A stretch of DNA of 64,000 nucleotides. Origin: Hirundichthys speculiger (lineage: Eukaryota > Chordata > Actinopteri > Beloniformes > Exocoetidae). Within the stretch, counting starts at the first letter, position 1. Each line of letters starts with the position of its first letter. The translations under genes were made by a program, and so were the position numbers. The DNA lies in assembly GCA_018398805.1 (NCBI GenBank), contig JAGFBZ010000855.1, positions 1,302,001 through 1,366,000 on the forward strand, written 5' to 3'. A model generated the notes under the pieces. It was not told where the DNA came from and ran no database searches. It saw only the letters and a program-made list of their open reading frames with translations. Shown here piece after piece: positions 11,458 through 22,330 of this stretch.

Positions 11458-12575
11458 CTATAACATAAATCGTGACACGTTAATATTTTATATAAAGTAA
11501 AATATCTGCTTTTGTATGTGAGTAATCTGAGATATAAAAGGTCACAAATGCATATGCACATTAAAATTAAATTTATCAATTGATGAACAAATACTGTAGA
11601 ACAAACATCACGGGTGTGTTTGTGCTGTATTGCACAAACTGGTACAATACAGCGCATTAAAAATGCCTGCATCTCATGAAACCTTTAGTTCCAGGCAGGT
11701 GTCAGAGAGGACTTGATTCAATATTTGAGTTTCTTTTGTGCTTTTCATTTTGGATATTGGTATATTTGAGCATAGCTCTGAAATAGTCTTTCCATGAAAG
11801 GAAAACACATTTCATGTGGTCAGAAAAACAGAGGTGACTTCATAATTTAACAAAGCATGCAGTCAAAAGCTGTTATTATTACAGTGTAAATGCTGAATAA
11901 TAATCTTACTGTGTGCACACATGCACACTCTATAAAGATCGTTGATCCAAACTTTTATTTGTGACATAAATGAAAGAGTTACTACCTACATTTTTTTTAT
12001 ATTTTGTTTGCACGCACAGATTTGCACACAACCCTCCATATAGGTAGCAACTATGTAAAATAATTTGCTTTTCAATTTGAGTTCATTTGAAAAACACCAG
12101 AGTATATGTTTAATGAAAGTTTTCAGTGCTTCAAAGAATTCTTTTTTTTTTCTTTATTTTTGTACATCACTGGTTTATATTGTATCGAGTCCCCCTTGAT
12201 CACCAAAATACTTCTCACCTTTATTCAACCACATAGTTGTTTATTTTGATATCGTGAAAAGGTTGAACTCTCAGAAATATGTTTTAATATTTCAACAACC
12301 CGTGTGACTGATGACGCTCTGAAACATGAGTGCTTGTGCAACTGAAAAATCTGTTATTATTGGAAGTGACTATAAATGATCACACACATAATAACAGCCA
12401 CTATTTGTAATAGTAAAACATATGTGGATTACATAAATCAGAAAGTAGAGAATGTGTTTTTATTAGAAATCATACACTAAGACAGGAAAGGCTTGTAGTA
12501 TCAGAATTATTTGGAGTTACAAACAAGCAGTGGTAGCGTCTTAATAATACAGGACACACCAGACAGTTTATTTAC
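11458..12575 (-). other. dst intron, nothing recognised
   Basis: 1.1 kb of strongly AT-rich sequence with a T-rich tract near 12140. No splice-bounded open frame seen. Confidence 0.5.
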
Positions 12576-12722
12576 CTGGGGCTTATTTGAAGCATCTGTG
12601 TTGGCATTACTATCTTTCAGAGCATTCCCATCATTGCTCATGGTCCGTTTGACATCGGACATCCAGTGCAATAGTTTGTTAACTTTATCACCATGCTCTC
12701 TCTTCTCCTCATCAACAGATCT
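12576..12722 (-). CDS. dst: dst first spectrin-repeat exon of a/b isoforms
   Basis: 49 codons, phase 0 to 0, acceptor ATTCTAG, donor CCCCAG|GTAAAT. Encodes RSVDEEKREHGDKVNKLLHW, continuing directly from the EEEE end of the 18725 exon when the coiled-coil and plakin-repeat exons are skipped. This exon defines the 3' choice between a/b and e isoforms. Confidence 0.9.
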
Positions 12723-12947
12723 CTAGAATCTAAAACAGGCATGTTTTGAACAAAACTGTTAACTTTGCTGCAAAAACACTGAGGGAGGGGCCATTGTTAG
12801 TGCACATTATTCATAATCAGGCCAAATAATTACCAAAAAGGAATCTTTGGTTGCATCAACAACAGCATGAGTCAATTAAAAAGGAACTCTGAGCAATGGA
12901 GTCAAGCTAATATTACAAACAAAAAAGGTAACCATATATATACACAT

Positions 12948-14960
12948 TTATTTATAGGCCCAAACATAATGAAAAGTTGTTTTGGCTCCAAAGCCGTGAA
13001 CTTTTGCGGCCTCCAGTAACCTCAGTCCAGTGTGGCAGTCGAACACACTTCTTTCAAGTGCCTCTTTGAACGTGATTCTTCTCTTGGTTTTGGGGCAGGT
13101 GAGGCTTTTGGTGTGGAGCTTCTCATCTTTTATTACACTAGCAGTAACTTTGTCAATAAGGCCGCTCTGCGTGACTTCTTCAAGCGAGACTCTCTCATGA
13201 GTGTAGGGATTTATCAAGCCACCGGTCAGAAGCTGGAACTCAACGCAGCGGAACGCAGCATCCTTTGAGAAGAGACTTTCCTGAGCAGCCTGAGTAACTG
13301 ACAAAGTCTTCCCTGTCTTTGGGTTAATAATGCCGTAAAATGCCTGCTCAAACATTTGGAGCTGCTGATTCAACGCCTCGTCGACGAGCCCTCGCTTGAG
13401 AGCCTCAGAGAGGGTAAGTCTCTCCCCAGACGAGGGGTCACAAATACCTCCGGTGCAGGCCTGGGACTCTAACAGTCGTGAGGCGGTGGCTCTGTCAGTG
13501 AAGCCCTGCTGGAAGCCCTGAAGAACTGAGAGCCTTTTCTTCTGGGTCAAATCCCAGAAACCAGCTACGGTGCTGTTGGCGTCTTCCACAACAACCATCC
13601 TGGAAAATATGATGTCCACAACCTCATAGATACTTAGAACACCGTTGCGATAGCTTTCAAGTTCAGAAGCTTCGAGAAACCTCTGACTGAGAGCAGACTC
13701 AAGACAAAGCTGTCGGCCGCTTCTGCCGTCACTGATCACGTGACGTGGACTTCCATTGAAGTCAACTATGCGTTTTTCCTGCCATTCACTTTCCTGCTTC
13801 GACAAGCACAGATATGTCCTCTTGTCAATGTGTTTCCCCTTGTAGGCTTCGTAAGTTGACATTTCTGACCCGCAGCTGCTGTTGACAACTGACACTTTAT
13901 GAGGACTCATGGGAGACATGCTGGTCAGGTGCGTCTCCCCAAACGGGAAAAGAAACACACCACCATCGACATCATACAAGCATGTGTTGAGTATTTCAGA
14001 GTAGTACGCTTTCTGTCCGGTGTCAGGGTTGTGGAAACCTTTGGGGTTACTCACTGGATCATACAGACTCTCTAGAATCTCTTTGGTCAAAAGACCCTGA
14101 TCTACAGCGATGCTAGCCGGCACTCTGACACCAGTCTCTGGGTCAACTACCCCTCCAGTAGCAACCTGGACCTCAAGGATCTTCTTTCCTTTGAATCTAT
14201 CGAGAATCCTCTCCTCCATTGCCTGACACACAGACAGCTTTTTCCCCTTACTGACGTAGCCGCTAACAGCCTTCTCAGCTTCCATCAGTTTATCTTTCAG
14301 GCCGGCATCTATGAGTCCTCGATCCAGTGCCTCTGCAACTGGGTGGGTCTGTCCTGTGGTCAGATCTGCGAGGCTCCCTGTTGCGGCCTGAGCCTCGAGA
14401 AACTCAAGCGCATATGTTTTTGCAAGGAAGCCCTTTTCGGCAGCTTCGAGGAAGGATATCTTTTTCTTGCTTGACTCCACATAAATTCCAGCGACTGCAG
14501 GTGGTTTGTCAGTGTGCCGGGCCAGCGATGCTCGCACCTGCTCCACTGTGACGAGGCCCATCTCCAGCTTTCGCAGAACCTCCTCATCCACAAGCTTAAA
14601 TTTGATCAAGGACTGGATGTTAGCGCTCTCTTTAAATTCTGGGAGCTTTTGAGGAGTCGTCCCACTCAGTTCTCTGTCACGGTCTGCTGTGCTGTTTTCT
14701 GATTTGTTAACAGTTTCATGAATTTCTCTGATTTGATACATTCTTGTCTTTCTTAAGTTAGTTTCTTTAGGCTGCTGGTTTGTTAGTCCAGCCGTGTATC
14801 CTTGTGATGTGGCAGAGATGGGCAAATGAGATGTTATGTTGCTCTTGTACGTCACACTTTGCATGTCTTTTTGTTGGAGGGTGGGAGTTTGATAAGCAGA
14901 ATGATCTTCTTTGACTGTTTTAATCCCCTCAAGGATGTTTCCTCTCTCCACTGTTGCTAT
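12948..14960 (-). CDS. dst: dst BPAG1-e terminal plakin-repeat exon
   Basis: Open for 670 codons from a TTCACAG acceptor to TAA at 12948. After about 85 linker residues come two plakin-repeat domains that bind keratin filaments. Diagnostic units include ISFLEAAEKGFLAKTYALEF, TGSLADLTTGQTHPVAEAL, TGGVVDPETGVRVPASIAV, then TGGICDPSSGERLTLSEAL, TGGLINPYTHERVSLEEV and the closing CPKTKRRITFKEALERS with GLRLLEAA. The C-terminal PKTKRR unit matches the end of mammalian BPAG1-e as I remember it. In this fish the domain sits in its own exon, separated from the coiled coil by a 172-bp intron. The AATAAA overlapping the stop codon is probably too close to be the poly(A) signal. Confidence 0.95.
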   Translation of the reverse strand: MATVERGNILEGIKTVKEDHSAYQTPTLQQKDMQSVTYKSNITSHLPISATSQGYTAGLTNQQPKETNLRKTRMYQIREIHETVNKSENSTADRDRELSGTTPQKLPEFKESANIQSLIKFKLVDEEVLRKLEMGLVTVEQVRASLARHTDKPPAVAGIYVESSKKKISFLEAAEKGFLAKTYALEFLEAQAATGSLADLTTGQTHPVAEALDRGLIDAGLKDKLMEAEKAVSGYVSKGKKLSVCQAMEERILDRFKGKKILEVQVATGGVVDPETGVRVPASIAVDQGLLTKEILESLYDPVSNPKGFHNPDTGQKAYYSEILNTCLYDVDGGVFLFPFGETHLTSMSPMSPHKVSVVNSSCGSEMSTYEAYKGKHIDKRTYLCLSKQESEWQEKRIVDFNGSPRHVISDGRSGRQLCLESALSQRFLEASELESYRNGVLSIYEVVDIIFSRMVVVEDANSTVAGFWDLTQKKRLSVLQGFQQGFTDRATASRLLESQACTGGICDPSSGERLTLSEALKRGLVDEALNQQLQMFEQAFYGIINPKTGKTLSVTQAAQESLFSKDAAFRCVEFQLLTGGLINPYTHERVSLEEVTQSGLIDKVTASVIKDEKLHTKSLTCPKTKRRITFKEALERSVFDCHTGLRLLEAAKVHGFGAKTTFHYVWAYK

Positions 14961-15132
14961 CTGTGAAGGTGACATCGGTAGAATTTTTAAGTTATGGAAA
15001 ATAGAGCGCACTGCTACAACTGCAATATTTCCCATGAAAATTAATACAAGTTTGTATAACAATTCAATATACTGTATCTAAGAATAATTTTAAAAGTATT
15101 TGGCAGTAATGCTGAAATAATTTCCTCCATAC

Positions 15133-18107
15133 CTCTTTAATTTTGACAGTTTCATCTTCAAAGATGCCCTTTGCAGCTCTATTGATGGTTGCCACGCTCT
15201 TGACCATGGAAACGTCTGCCCTCAACAGGTGAGCCTTACTGTTTGTCCCAGACTGATGACTGGTTTCCGTCTCCACCACTCCGAGTGTGGACAGCGTTTC
15301 CTGAAGACTCTTCACCTCTTTGACGTACAACTCTATATGTTCCTGATGAGCTCTCGCCTCGTTTTCTTTCAGTATCAACTTGCGTTCGCTGTCTGCCAGC
15401 AGCTTTTCAAACTTTGTTATCTCAATTGTTTGTTCACTGCAAATGTTTTGAAGAGCACTGATTTTTGAGGTGAGTTTGAGTTTATCTTCCTCAAGCTGGG
15501 CAATATCTGACTTCGCCTTTGATAATTCCTGCCCAAGTTGTATTCTTTCTTGCTGCAACTTCTCTATTTTGATGTGCAGCGGTTGGTCCACTTGTTGCTT
15601 TGATTCCACCGTGGTGTAGTGAACTGTTTTTGTCAATTTCACATCTTGTTTAAAATACTTGTTGAGCATCTCAGCTACCTCTGTGCTATGGGACTGTTTG
15701 CCCTCACCTGTCATCTCAGATTGCAGTAAAATGAGCTTTCTCTCTATTTCAGTCTGCACAAGCGACAACTGCCTCTCATAGCCCTCTTTCTGCAGCTCAA
15801 GTTTACTCTTTAATTCTTCCAACATTATCTTGCATTTCTCCAGTTGTCCTTCCATCTGCTGGGACTTCAGTTGTAGAGCAGAGTTTTCTTTTTTCTTTTG
15901 CTCAGCATCTGTTTGGGCACGCTGCATCTTATCTTTCAGCATTCGGACCTCAGATCCCAGCAAGATGTTCTTCTCCAAAGCCTCAGATTTGTCCCTTTGC
16001 AGGATTGTATTCTCATGTTGCAGATTTGATCGGGATTTGTCAGAGTTGGACATAACTTCTTTCACGGTTAGATTTTTCTTCTGAAGCTCGTTCTCTAGCT
16101 GCATGATTTGGGATTCTCTGGATCTTCTTTCTTTGGTCTCTTGAGTCAATTCGTCTTTTACTCTTTGAAGAGAAGAGCTTAGCTCTGAAAGTTTAATATT
16201 CAAGCTCTCAACTTTCCTGTCTGCTGCTGTCTTGTCATCCTGAAGTGTGTATATTTCTTTCTTTAAGTTTTCTGTAATTTTCTCTGAGCTGGTGGTTAAA
16301 CCTTTAAAACTGTGCTGATGTTTGAAAAGGTCATCTTCTAACGCTTTGACTTTACTGAGAAGTTTCCGACTCTCATCAGATTCTTTCTGTAATTCCACAT
16401 TTTTTTTCTTTAGCATCTGGTTCAAATCATCAATTTCTGCTTTTTGCATGTGGATCTTTTGATTTGCTAAATTCTTCTCAGCAAACAGTGACTTCTGTTC
16501 TGTTTTGAGAGTTTTAATTTCATCCTCATAATTTGCAATATTGGAGGAGAGAGTTTTAATTTTCTGCTGCAGGTCGGTCATTTTCTTTGCATCTTCACTG
16601 TAATCTTGCAGCTTCATGTGAAGCTCATGGGTGGTCTGGGACTTCTTGTTTAACTCCTCCTCTATAATTCTGACCTGTGATTTGGTGCCCTCGACCTGAG
16701 TCTTGAAGATTTTTATTTGCTGATCCTTGCTCTCAATTTCCATCGTCACCTGGTCAAGTTTAGCTCTTGCGTTCTTCAGGTTCTGCTCCATCTCTAAATT
16801 GATCTGTTTCAGCTCATCTATTTTTCTCTGCAACTGAGAGGCATCTGCTTCACTCTTCTGAAGGTCTGCCTCAAGGCTTTTAGCTTTAAGCTTCAGTGCC
16901 TGCTCAGATCTTTTCACAGAGGTGTTTTCCTCATTAGATGCCTGAAGCTGTTGTTTCCAGCTCTCTATCTCTCTCTTTAAAGACCTGATCTTTTGCTCAG
17001 AAAGCAATCTCTCTTTTTCCAGGGACTCCATTTGAATCTGAAGGCCTCTAATATCATTGTCAGATGAGACACTCATCCTTGTCAGCTCACTGCATTTAAA
17101 CTTCAGCTGATCTATCGCTGCCTGCTTGGAAGCCACCTCCTCCTCTAAATTGCTGATTTTGTAGCTGTTTTCCTGCTCGATGGAGCTTTTCTTCTGCAGC
17201 TCCCCTTGGGTGATCTTCAACTGCTCTTTGAGGCCCTCAACTTCAGTGCTTTGGAAAAAGGTGCTTTGCTCCAGTGAGGACTTTGCTCTTTGGAGAGATC
17301 TGATTTCTTCTTGAAGGTCATTGATGGATTTTTTCATGTTTAGTGTTTCCTGCAGGAGTTCATCAGATTTCTGTCTGAATTGGATCCGTTCACTTTCCAT
17401 GTCCATCTGGAGTTTTTTCAGCCTGTTGTTGCTGTCATCCAACAGCTTTTTATAACTCTGGGCCTTCTCCTCTGCCATTTCAGCTTTTTTCTGAACTGCC
17501 ACTAACTCCTCCAGTTTCTGCTGCAGGACTTCCTGCATCCTAACCGCAGATGACTCGAGCTGAGAGTCCACGGCTGACTGGCTCTCAGATCCCACAGGCT
17601 GCAAAGCCACATGACTGTTTTTAGCCTGGACTTGAACGTGCACCTCCTCCTCAGCTGCAAAGTCAGATTCCTCCAGATCAGCCTTCTTTTGGAGTTTGGG
17701 GCTTTGGGAGTTCACATCTTGGTCATCATCTCTTTCTTTAAGAGCTCTTCGAGTTTCTTCTGAGTCAGAGACCATGTTTCCTCTGACTGCTCAATCAAAA
17801 GCTTTGTGTGCTTTAATTCCTCCTCAGTGGCAGCCTTGTCTTTATTTGCTATTTCTAATTTTGCACGATACTGATTAACGTCATGCTCAAGCTGTGACTT
17901 CTGAAAGTTTAGATCTTCAATTGTCTTCTTTTGTATTCCTACTTCTCCTTCCAGCTTTTCCACCTGTGCTTCCCTTTCAGAGAGCAAAGCTTCCTGCTCC
18001 TGGATCCGTTGCTTAAGTTGTCTAATCTCTACTTCTCCAGTGGCTTTTTGGACTTCCATGCTCTCTGTCCTTTTAGCATTTTCTGCTCTTTCAAAAGCCT
18101 TTCTGTT
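15133..18107 (-). CDS. dst: dst BPAG1-e coiled-coil rod exon
   Basis: A 2975-base exon with TTATAG acceptor and AAAGAG|GTATGG donor. It encodes about 990 residues of near-continuous heptad coiled coil (for example KKLEELLKKE, QMESLEKERLLSEQKIRSLK), the dimerising rod of the epithelial isoform. Both ends are phase 0, but the length is one short of a multiple of three. At about 17721-17745 the first 120 residues run in one frame and the remaining roughly 870 in another, as if one base were missing. Residues before and after the break look like the same rod, so a single-base deletion or assembly error is more likely than an intron. Confidence 0.92.
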
Positions 18108-18724
18108 CTATAATGCAAAAGAATTAGTCATCCACTGATTCACATTTAACTGATACTGAGAAGAAATCTCTCCAAGACTTTGTAGATTTACTTTGGTTTC
18201 TGTTAATCAAAGGAGAATGGTAACATTCAATGAATGGATAAACCTTTTTAACATTACATCCAAAAATGTCAAAATGTTTAATTCATTTGAAATTAAAGAG
18301 CACCTTTTCTGCCGTTTTAGACTTAAAATTTATAAATAAATGAATATGAAACAAACTCTGGGAGAGGTTTTCTTTTCAGTTTTTTTTTATTCACAGAGAA
18401 CTAGAAAGCTGAAGGAACTTTTTCCACCCAGCACATCACCGTCACCAGCGTAGTGTGACTGGACATGCCCACATGCATCGCTCCCACATTTCTTTTGCTT
18501 CTTTTGCACAATGAAGCAAATCCTCTTCACTCATGATGAGCCAATGAGTCAAGAAGCCAAGAAGAGCAAAGAGTAAAATAAGATAAAATACCAAGAAAGC
18601 ATGAAAAAACATGCTTTGACGGTAAAGAAGAATTGGCATCATAAATGTAGAAGACCAGAAAGCCCCAAAAGCTGCAAATTGAGAACATCAAAACATTAAT
18701 GTTATGATATAAAAAACAACTCAC
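18108..18724 (-). other. dst intron, nothing recognised
   Basis: 617-base intron at the isoform branch point. No open frame with splice sites seen. Confidence 0.5.
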
Positions 18725-18823
18725 CTCTTCCTCTTCAGTCCTTTTCAGTGTTTCGCTGGCAAACTTCACATACTGTGTCATCAGAGTGACGAGAGCAGTG
18801 TAGCGGGTTCGGAGGTCCATAAA
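18725..18823 (-). CDS. dst: dst plakin-domain exon at the e versus a/b branch
   Basis: 33 codons, phase 0 to 0, acceptor CTACAG, donor GAAGAG|GTGAGT. Encodes [20 protein letters not shown] and ends TEEEE. It can join the coiled-coil exon at 18107 (e) or the spectrin exon at 12722 (a/b). Confidence 0.93.
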
Positions 18824-18929
18824 CTGTAGGAAAAAAAAAACAAATATAGTCAAGTGCATCACTGAGCAGGGACTGTTGAAACAGCACTAACATCCCTGTC
18901 AACAAAATCAAGTTGTTTTTTTTTTTTAC

Positions 18930-19037
18930 CTCCTGCTGAATGGCATCAGAAGAACTCTGCATCCGACGTTTCTTCAGGGGAGATTTGTGTTGAGAGTCGA
19001 CCATCGCTCTGAATGTCATCAGTTGAAGCTCATAATC
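18930..19037 (-). CDS. dst: dst plakin-domain exon with basic KKRR cluster
   Basis: 36 codons, phase 0 to 0, acceptor AACTAG, donor CAGGAG|GTAAAA. Encodes [20 protein letters not shown], then [16 protein letters not shown]. The KKRR cluster corresponds to the nuclear-localisation-like motif at this place in mammalian dystonin. That function is inferred. Confidence 0.93.
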
Positions 19038-19187
19038 CTAGTTTAAAAAAAAAAAAAAACAGCAATTTTAAAAGTTTCAAAGATAGCTTTTAATCAGAAA
19101 AATCCCAGAAATTCATTCAGACAAAAGTTGTTATACAGAGCCTAAAGAAATCAAATAAGGTTAGAATATTGGGTTAAGATAAGTTAC

Positions 19188-19271
19188 CTTAATGGCAGAT
19201 GAATATTGCTCTGAGTACTTCTGACACTCATCAATCCTGCACTGTTTTTGTTCAATTTCAGCAACCAGAAC
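19188..19271 (-). CDS. dst: dst plakin-domain exon
   Basis: 28 codons, phase 0 to 0, acceptor TTTTCAG, donor ATTAAG|GTAACT. Encodes [20 protein letters not shown] and ends SSAIK. Confidence 0.93.
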
Positions 19272-19345
19272 CTGAAAAACACACTGGTTTTTAGTACATA
19301 TATCTACGTACAAGTTTTCAAGTTTCAACTTCAGTCTTGTCTTAC

Positions 19346-19508
19346 CTTCTGTTTATTTAACTGCTCAGCAAGAGCCTTGCTATCATCAGCTTTGTTTTCT
19401 TGGGCCTTTAGCTGCTCTGTTTCCAGTTCTTGAACCCATTCATCAAGACTACTGTATGACTCTCTGTAGTGTTTCAGTGACTTGCTGAGGCCATCCAGGT
19501 CTCGAAGC
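19346..19508 (-). CDS. dst: dst plakin-domain exon
   Basis: Acceptor ATTTCAG, donor CAGAAG|GTAAGA, phase 2 in and 0 out. Encodes [20 protein letters not shown] and ends [10 protein letters not shown]. Confidence 0.93.
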
Positions 19509-19610
19509 CTGAAATTGTGAGAGTCATCTCCATGAGCAATATAAAAACTTACAATCAGATGTTTTGTACAACACAACAAATTCAAGACAACAGATTAAAA
19601 TCACACAGAC

Positions 19611-19804
19611 CTGCTGTCAATCTGTGAGTGAATGTTCTGCCACCTCTCACTCAGCTGATCTGCCTTCTCTTTATGCCAGTCAAGATCAAAGTCACGCTCA
19701 TTGTGGGCTTTAAACATCCGATCGCTGATGACTCGTGCTTTCTGCAGCTCATCCTCCATGTCGTGGAACACTTCCTGCCTTTCATCAATCTCTGTCCTCC
19801 ATTG
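19611..19804 (-). CDS. dst: dst plakin-domain exon
   Basis: Acceptor TTCATAG, donor GACAGCAG|GTCTGT, phase 0 in and 2 out. Encodes [20 protein letters not shown] and [20 protein letters not shown], strongly dystonin-like. Confidence 0.94.
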
Positions 19805-19890
19805 CTATGAACAGATGGAGGGTGGATTACTTACTAAATAAAAAAACAGTAGCAATGTCGGTCACTTCTTCCATGCAAATAAAGTGTTAC

Positions 19891-20029
19891 CTTAAGTGTA
19901 GAAATTACACTTTCAATGGATTTGATGTCAGAGTTGACTGCATCTTCTTCATACAGTTTGGACTCGTAGGCCTTAACAAGAGCCTCTGCGCTCTGACTGT
20001 GTTTCACCACTAAACTCACTGTTTTCAGT
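19891..20029 (-). CDS. dst: dst plakin-domain exon
   Basis: Acceptor TCTGCAG, donor CTTAAG|GTAACA, phase 2 in and 0 out. Encodes LKTVSLVVKHSQSAEALVKA and ends ESVISTLK. Confidence 0.93.
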
Positions 20030-20126
20030 CTGCAGAAAATAAAAAAACACCTCTTCAATTCCAGTACTTTCCAAATCACAAAAAAACCTTCTGAATGACT
20101 CAAAGGCAGTGAAGGATGATTCTTAC

Positions 20127-20306
20127 TTGTCCATGTATATAGAAGACATGGAGCACACTTGGCTCATGCTCTGAATAAGGACAGAGAGTTCAGAGGAAAG
20201 TGTTGGCACAGATGGAGAGCCTGCAGCCTGCCTGAGGAAAAGCTCACACTTCTCCTTCATCACCTCCAGATCCTCCTTCAATCTCTCCAGCTTCAGCTGT
20301 CTTTCT
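20127..20306 (-). CDS. dst: dst plakin-domain exon with one extra base
   Basis: Acceptor CTCTGCAG, donor GACAA|GTAAGA. The conserved frame reads [20 protein letters not shown], then [16 protein letters not shown]. The preceding exon ends in phase 0, but this frame needs phase 2 at the start. Removing one A from the AAA at 20302-20304 fixes entry and gives the observed phase-2 exit. A +1 break is therefore likely here. Confidence 0.9.
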
Positions 20307-20393
20307 CTGCAGAGCGGCGTGGGGAAAATGTGCAGTGAGACAGCAAAATGGGTTGAAGTTCCTAAATATATAAAACAAAGCCAAGATGTGTAC

Positions 20394-20549
20394 CTCATGC
20401 TCTGCAATGTGCTGCAGACTCTGCTCCACGTCGTCCCTATCCAGCGGTGTTCGGATCTGCCTGATCAGGTGCTCTTCGTGGGCCTCCAGGTGCATACGGA
20501 AGTTGCGTATTTCTGAGATGTAATGATTGTACACCGACTCCTCGTGTTC
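20394..20549 (-). CDS. dst: dst plakin-domain exon
   Basis: 52 codons, phase 0 to 0, donor CATGAG|GTACAC. Encodes [20 protein letters not shown] and [18 protein letters not shown]. The acceptor is the second AG of CAGAG. Using the first AG would lose the frame. Confidence 0.92.
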
Positions 20550-21063
20550 CTCTGTTTACAGGGAAAAAAATATATAATTGAATGTTAAAAGAGCAAGAAA
20601 CACGTTTGTAAAACTCACTGAGCTATCTAATTTGAATGTTTGCTTCAATCATAGGCAGCACATGATGAAACAAAGGATCAGTATGTAGTTTATGTGGAAA
20701 GTACACCTCTAGGTGGCATCATAACACAGAGTAAGGTGAAGTATGACCAGAAGGAGGAAAAAAAAAAAAATCCTGGCTCCCTCTATATTGTTGAGGTGAA
20801 GTCATACATAAATGGGGTAAATTAAGATTCAGAAGAGAACTTGTTAGATAAAAGGCCAGGGGAATTATATGTGACACAGACCTATCCAGTAACACTTACA
20901 AACAAACGTTTTTTAAAATCAATACATAAAACGTTTGATTTAAGGCAATGCTAATCAAACCTTTAAAAAAAAAAAAGAAGAAGAAGAAATAGTTTCAAAA
21001 AGGTATAAACTTGATGCAAAAAGAGCGACATCCCCATAATGGAAAGGGGACTTTGATCCTTGC
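20550..21063 (-). other. dst intron with poly(A/T) tracts
   Basis: 514 bases with A-rich runs near 20758 and 20966. No coding segment seen. Confidence 0.5.
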
Positions 21064-21250
21064 CTCGCTCTCTGCAGATCTGAGCAGCTCCTGGTAGTAC
21101 TCCTTGCAGGCTGCCACATCTCTCTCAAGCTGTGCACAGTCTGCCAGTGTGAACACCTCTGACTCCTCGCTGTCCTGCAGGAAACTCATCAAAGTGGGAC
21201 TGCAGGTTGCTCAAGACCTGCTGATGCTCCCCTGGCAGCATGGTCTTAAT
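21064..21250 (-). CDS. dst: dst plakin-domain exon, GC donor and one extra base
   Basis: Acceptor AATGTCAG. It starts IKTMLPGEHQQVLSNLQSHF in one frame and continues LQDSEESEVFTLADCAQLER in another. Dropping one C (GG at 21180-21181 on the plus strand) joins them and makes 62 codons. The donor is GCGAG|GCAAGG, a GC-AG intron. Both halves match dystonin. Confidence 0.9.
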
Positions 21251-21379
21251 CTGACATTGTTAGAGAAACAGAAGTGTTTAATTGTAACCGATCTTCAAAG
21301 AAGAGCCCGATCATCATACATGATTATCAGCAAGACACTGGTTATTAGCCTAAAGAGGAAATAAACCAAAGAAACATAC

Positions 21380-21506
21380 TGAGGCCACATTCCAGTTGCG
21401 AATGGTGCGTATATCAGCCATTAGATAATGCCAAGACACAACACTCTTCATGTTGATGTGGGAGCGGTGCCACAGGGCCAGGACATTCTGGTACAGCTGC
21501 TCAGTT
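21380..21506 (-). CDS. dst: dst plakin-domain exon
   Basis: Acceptor CCTGCAG, donor GCCTCA|GTATGT, phase 2 in and 0 out. Encodes [20 protein letters not shown] and ends RNWNVAS. Confidence 0.94.
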
Positions 21507-21610
21507 CTGCAGGTAAGAATTAGTAAAGTAGCACATAAGGTGACATTTAAACTAGTGTTCACACAAGAAAGTCAAGATACAAACTAGATGCTTGCGTCCA
21601 AGTATCTCAC

Positions 21611-21765
21611 CTTCCAGCCATTTCAACAGCCTCTTTGTTGGGGGGCGGCACAGTGAAGCAAACAGAGGGGACCATGGCCTCATTCCCTGCTGGGTTAATG
21701 ACCTTCCACTTGGCCCGGTGAGAGTTATTGGCTAACACACACTCATCATCTTTATAAATAGTAAT
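21611..21765 (-). CDS. dst: dst plakin-domain exon, SH3 second half
   Basis: Acceptor TTTCAG, donor GGAAG|GTGAGA, phase 0 in and 2 out. Encodes [20 protein letters not shown] and [20 protein letters not shown], the distal strands of the SH3 inserted in the fifth plakin spectrin repeat. Confidence 0.95.
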
Positions 21766-21863
21766 CTGAAAGAGTTGTGATAGTGGCACAGCAGAGATTT
21801 TGTTTTAAATCTCCAAAGCAAAACAGGAATGAATGCAGTGTAACACGTCATCGATGATGATAC

Positions 21864-22016
21864 CTCTATCTGACGATAATCACAGATCGCTTTGACCGGG
21901 ATGGAGGACCTCAGGGAGCTTTCAGGGCTTCTGGGCTTGAGCTGCACAATATTTTTGGCCCTGCCCACTAACCCAGCTACAGTGCTGCGGTACTGAAGGA
22001 GCTGCTCTTTCTCATC
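21864..22016 (-). CDS. dst: dst plakin-domain exon, SH3 first half
   Basis: 51 codons, phase 0 to 0, acceptor CCCTCAG, donor ATAGAG|GTATCA. Encodes [20 protein letters not shown] and [13 protein letters not shown], the first SH3 strand. Confidence 0.95.
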
Positions 22017-22115
22017 CTGAGGGCAAACCCCACCCAAAAAACAAAAACAGCATTTATTAGTTTCATTTGCAACTATGTTTAGACATGCACAAACTTCATA
22101 ACCATGTCAGTTTAC

Positions 22116-22241
22116 CATGGACTCCTGAATGAGATCCTCCAGTCTGTGTAGACTGCTTGATCGATCGCAGCTATATTTCCTTTGTATAGAATCTTGCAGG
22201 TTTTTGAGATAGTCCATGGACTCTTTGGCATCAGTAAAAAA
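22116..22241 (-). CDS. dst: dst plakin-domain exon
   Basis: 42 codons, phase 0 to 0, acceptor TGAGCAG, donor TCCATG|GTAAAC. Encodes [20 protein letters not shown], then [20 protein letters not shown]. Confidence 0.94.
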
Positions 22242-22330
22242 CTGCTCAGGGGGAAAGAAGGCAAAATTACATATGACAACATGCAAATGTTTTAATGCAT
22301 TTACTGTAATAGTGACAGGCAGCAGCGCAC

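Noticed and set aside
17718..17745. Programmed -1 frameshift in the coiled-coil exon
   Set aside because: No canonical X-XXY-YYZ slippery heptamer in the right phase at the break.
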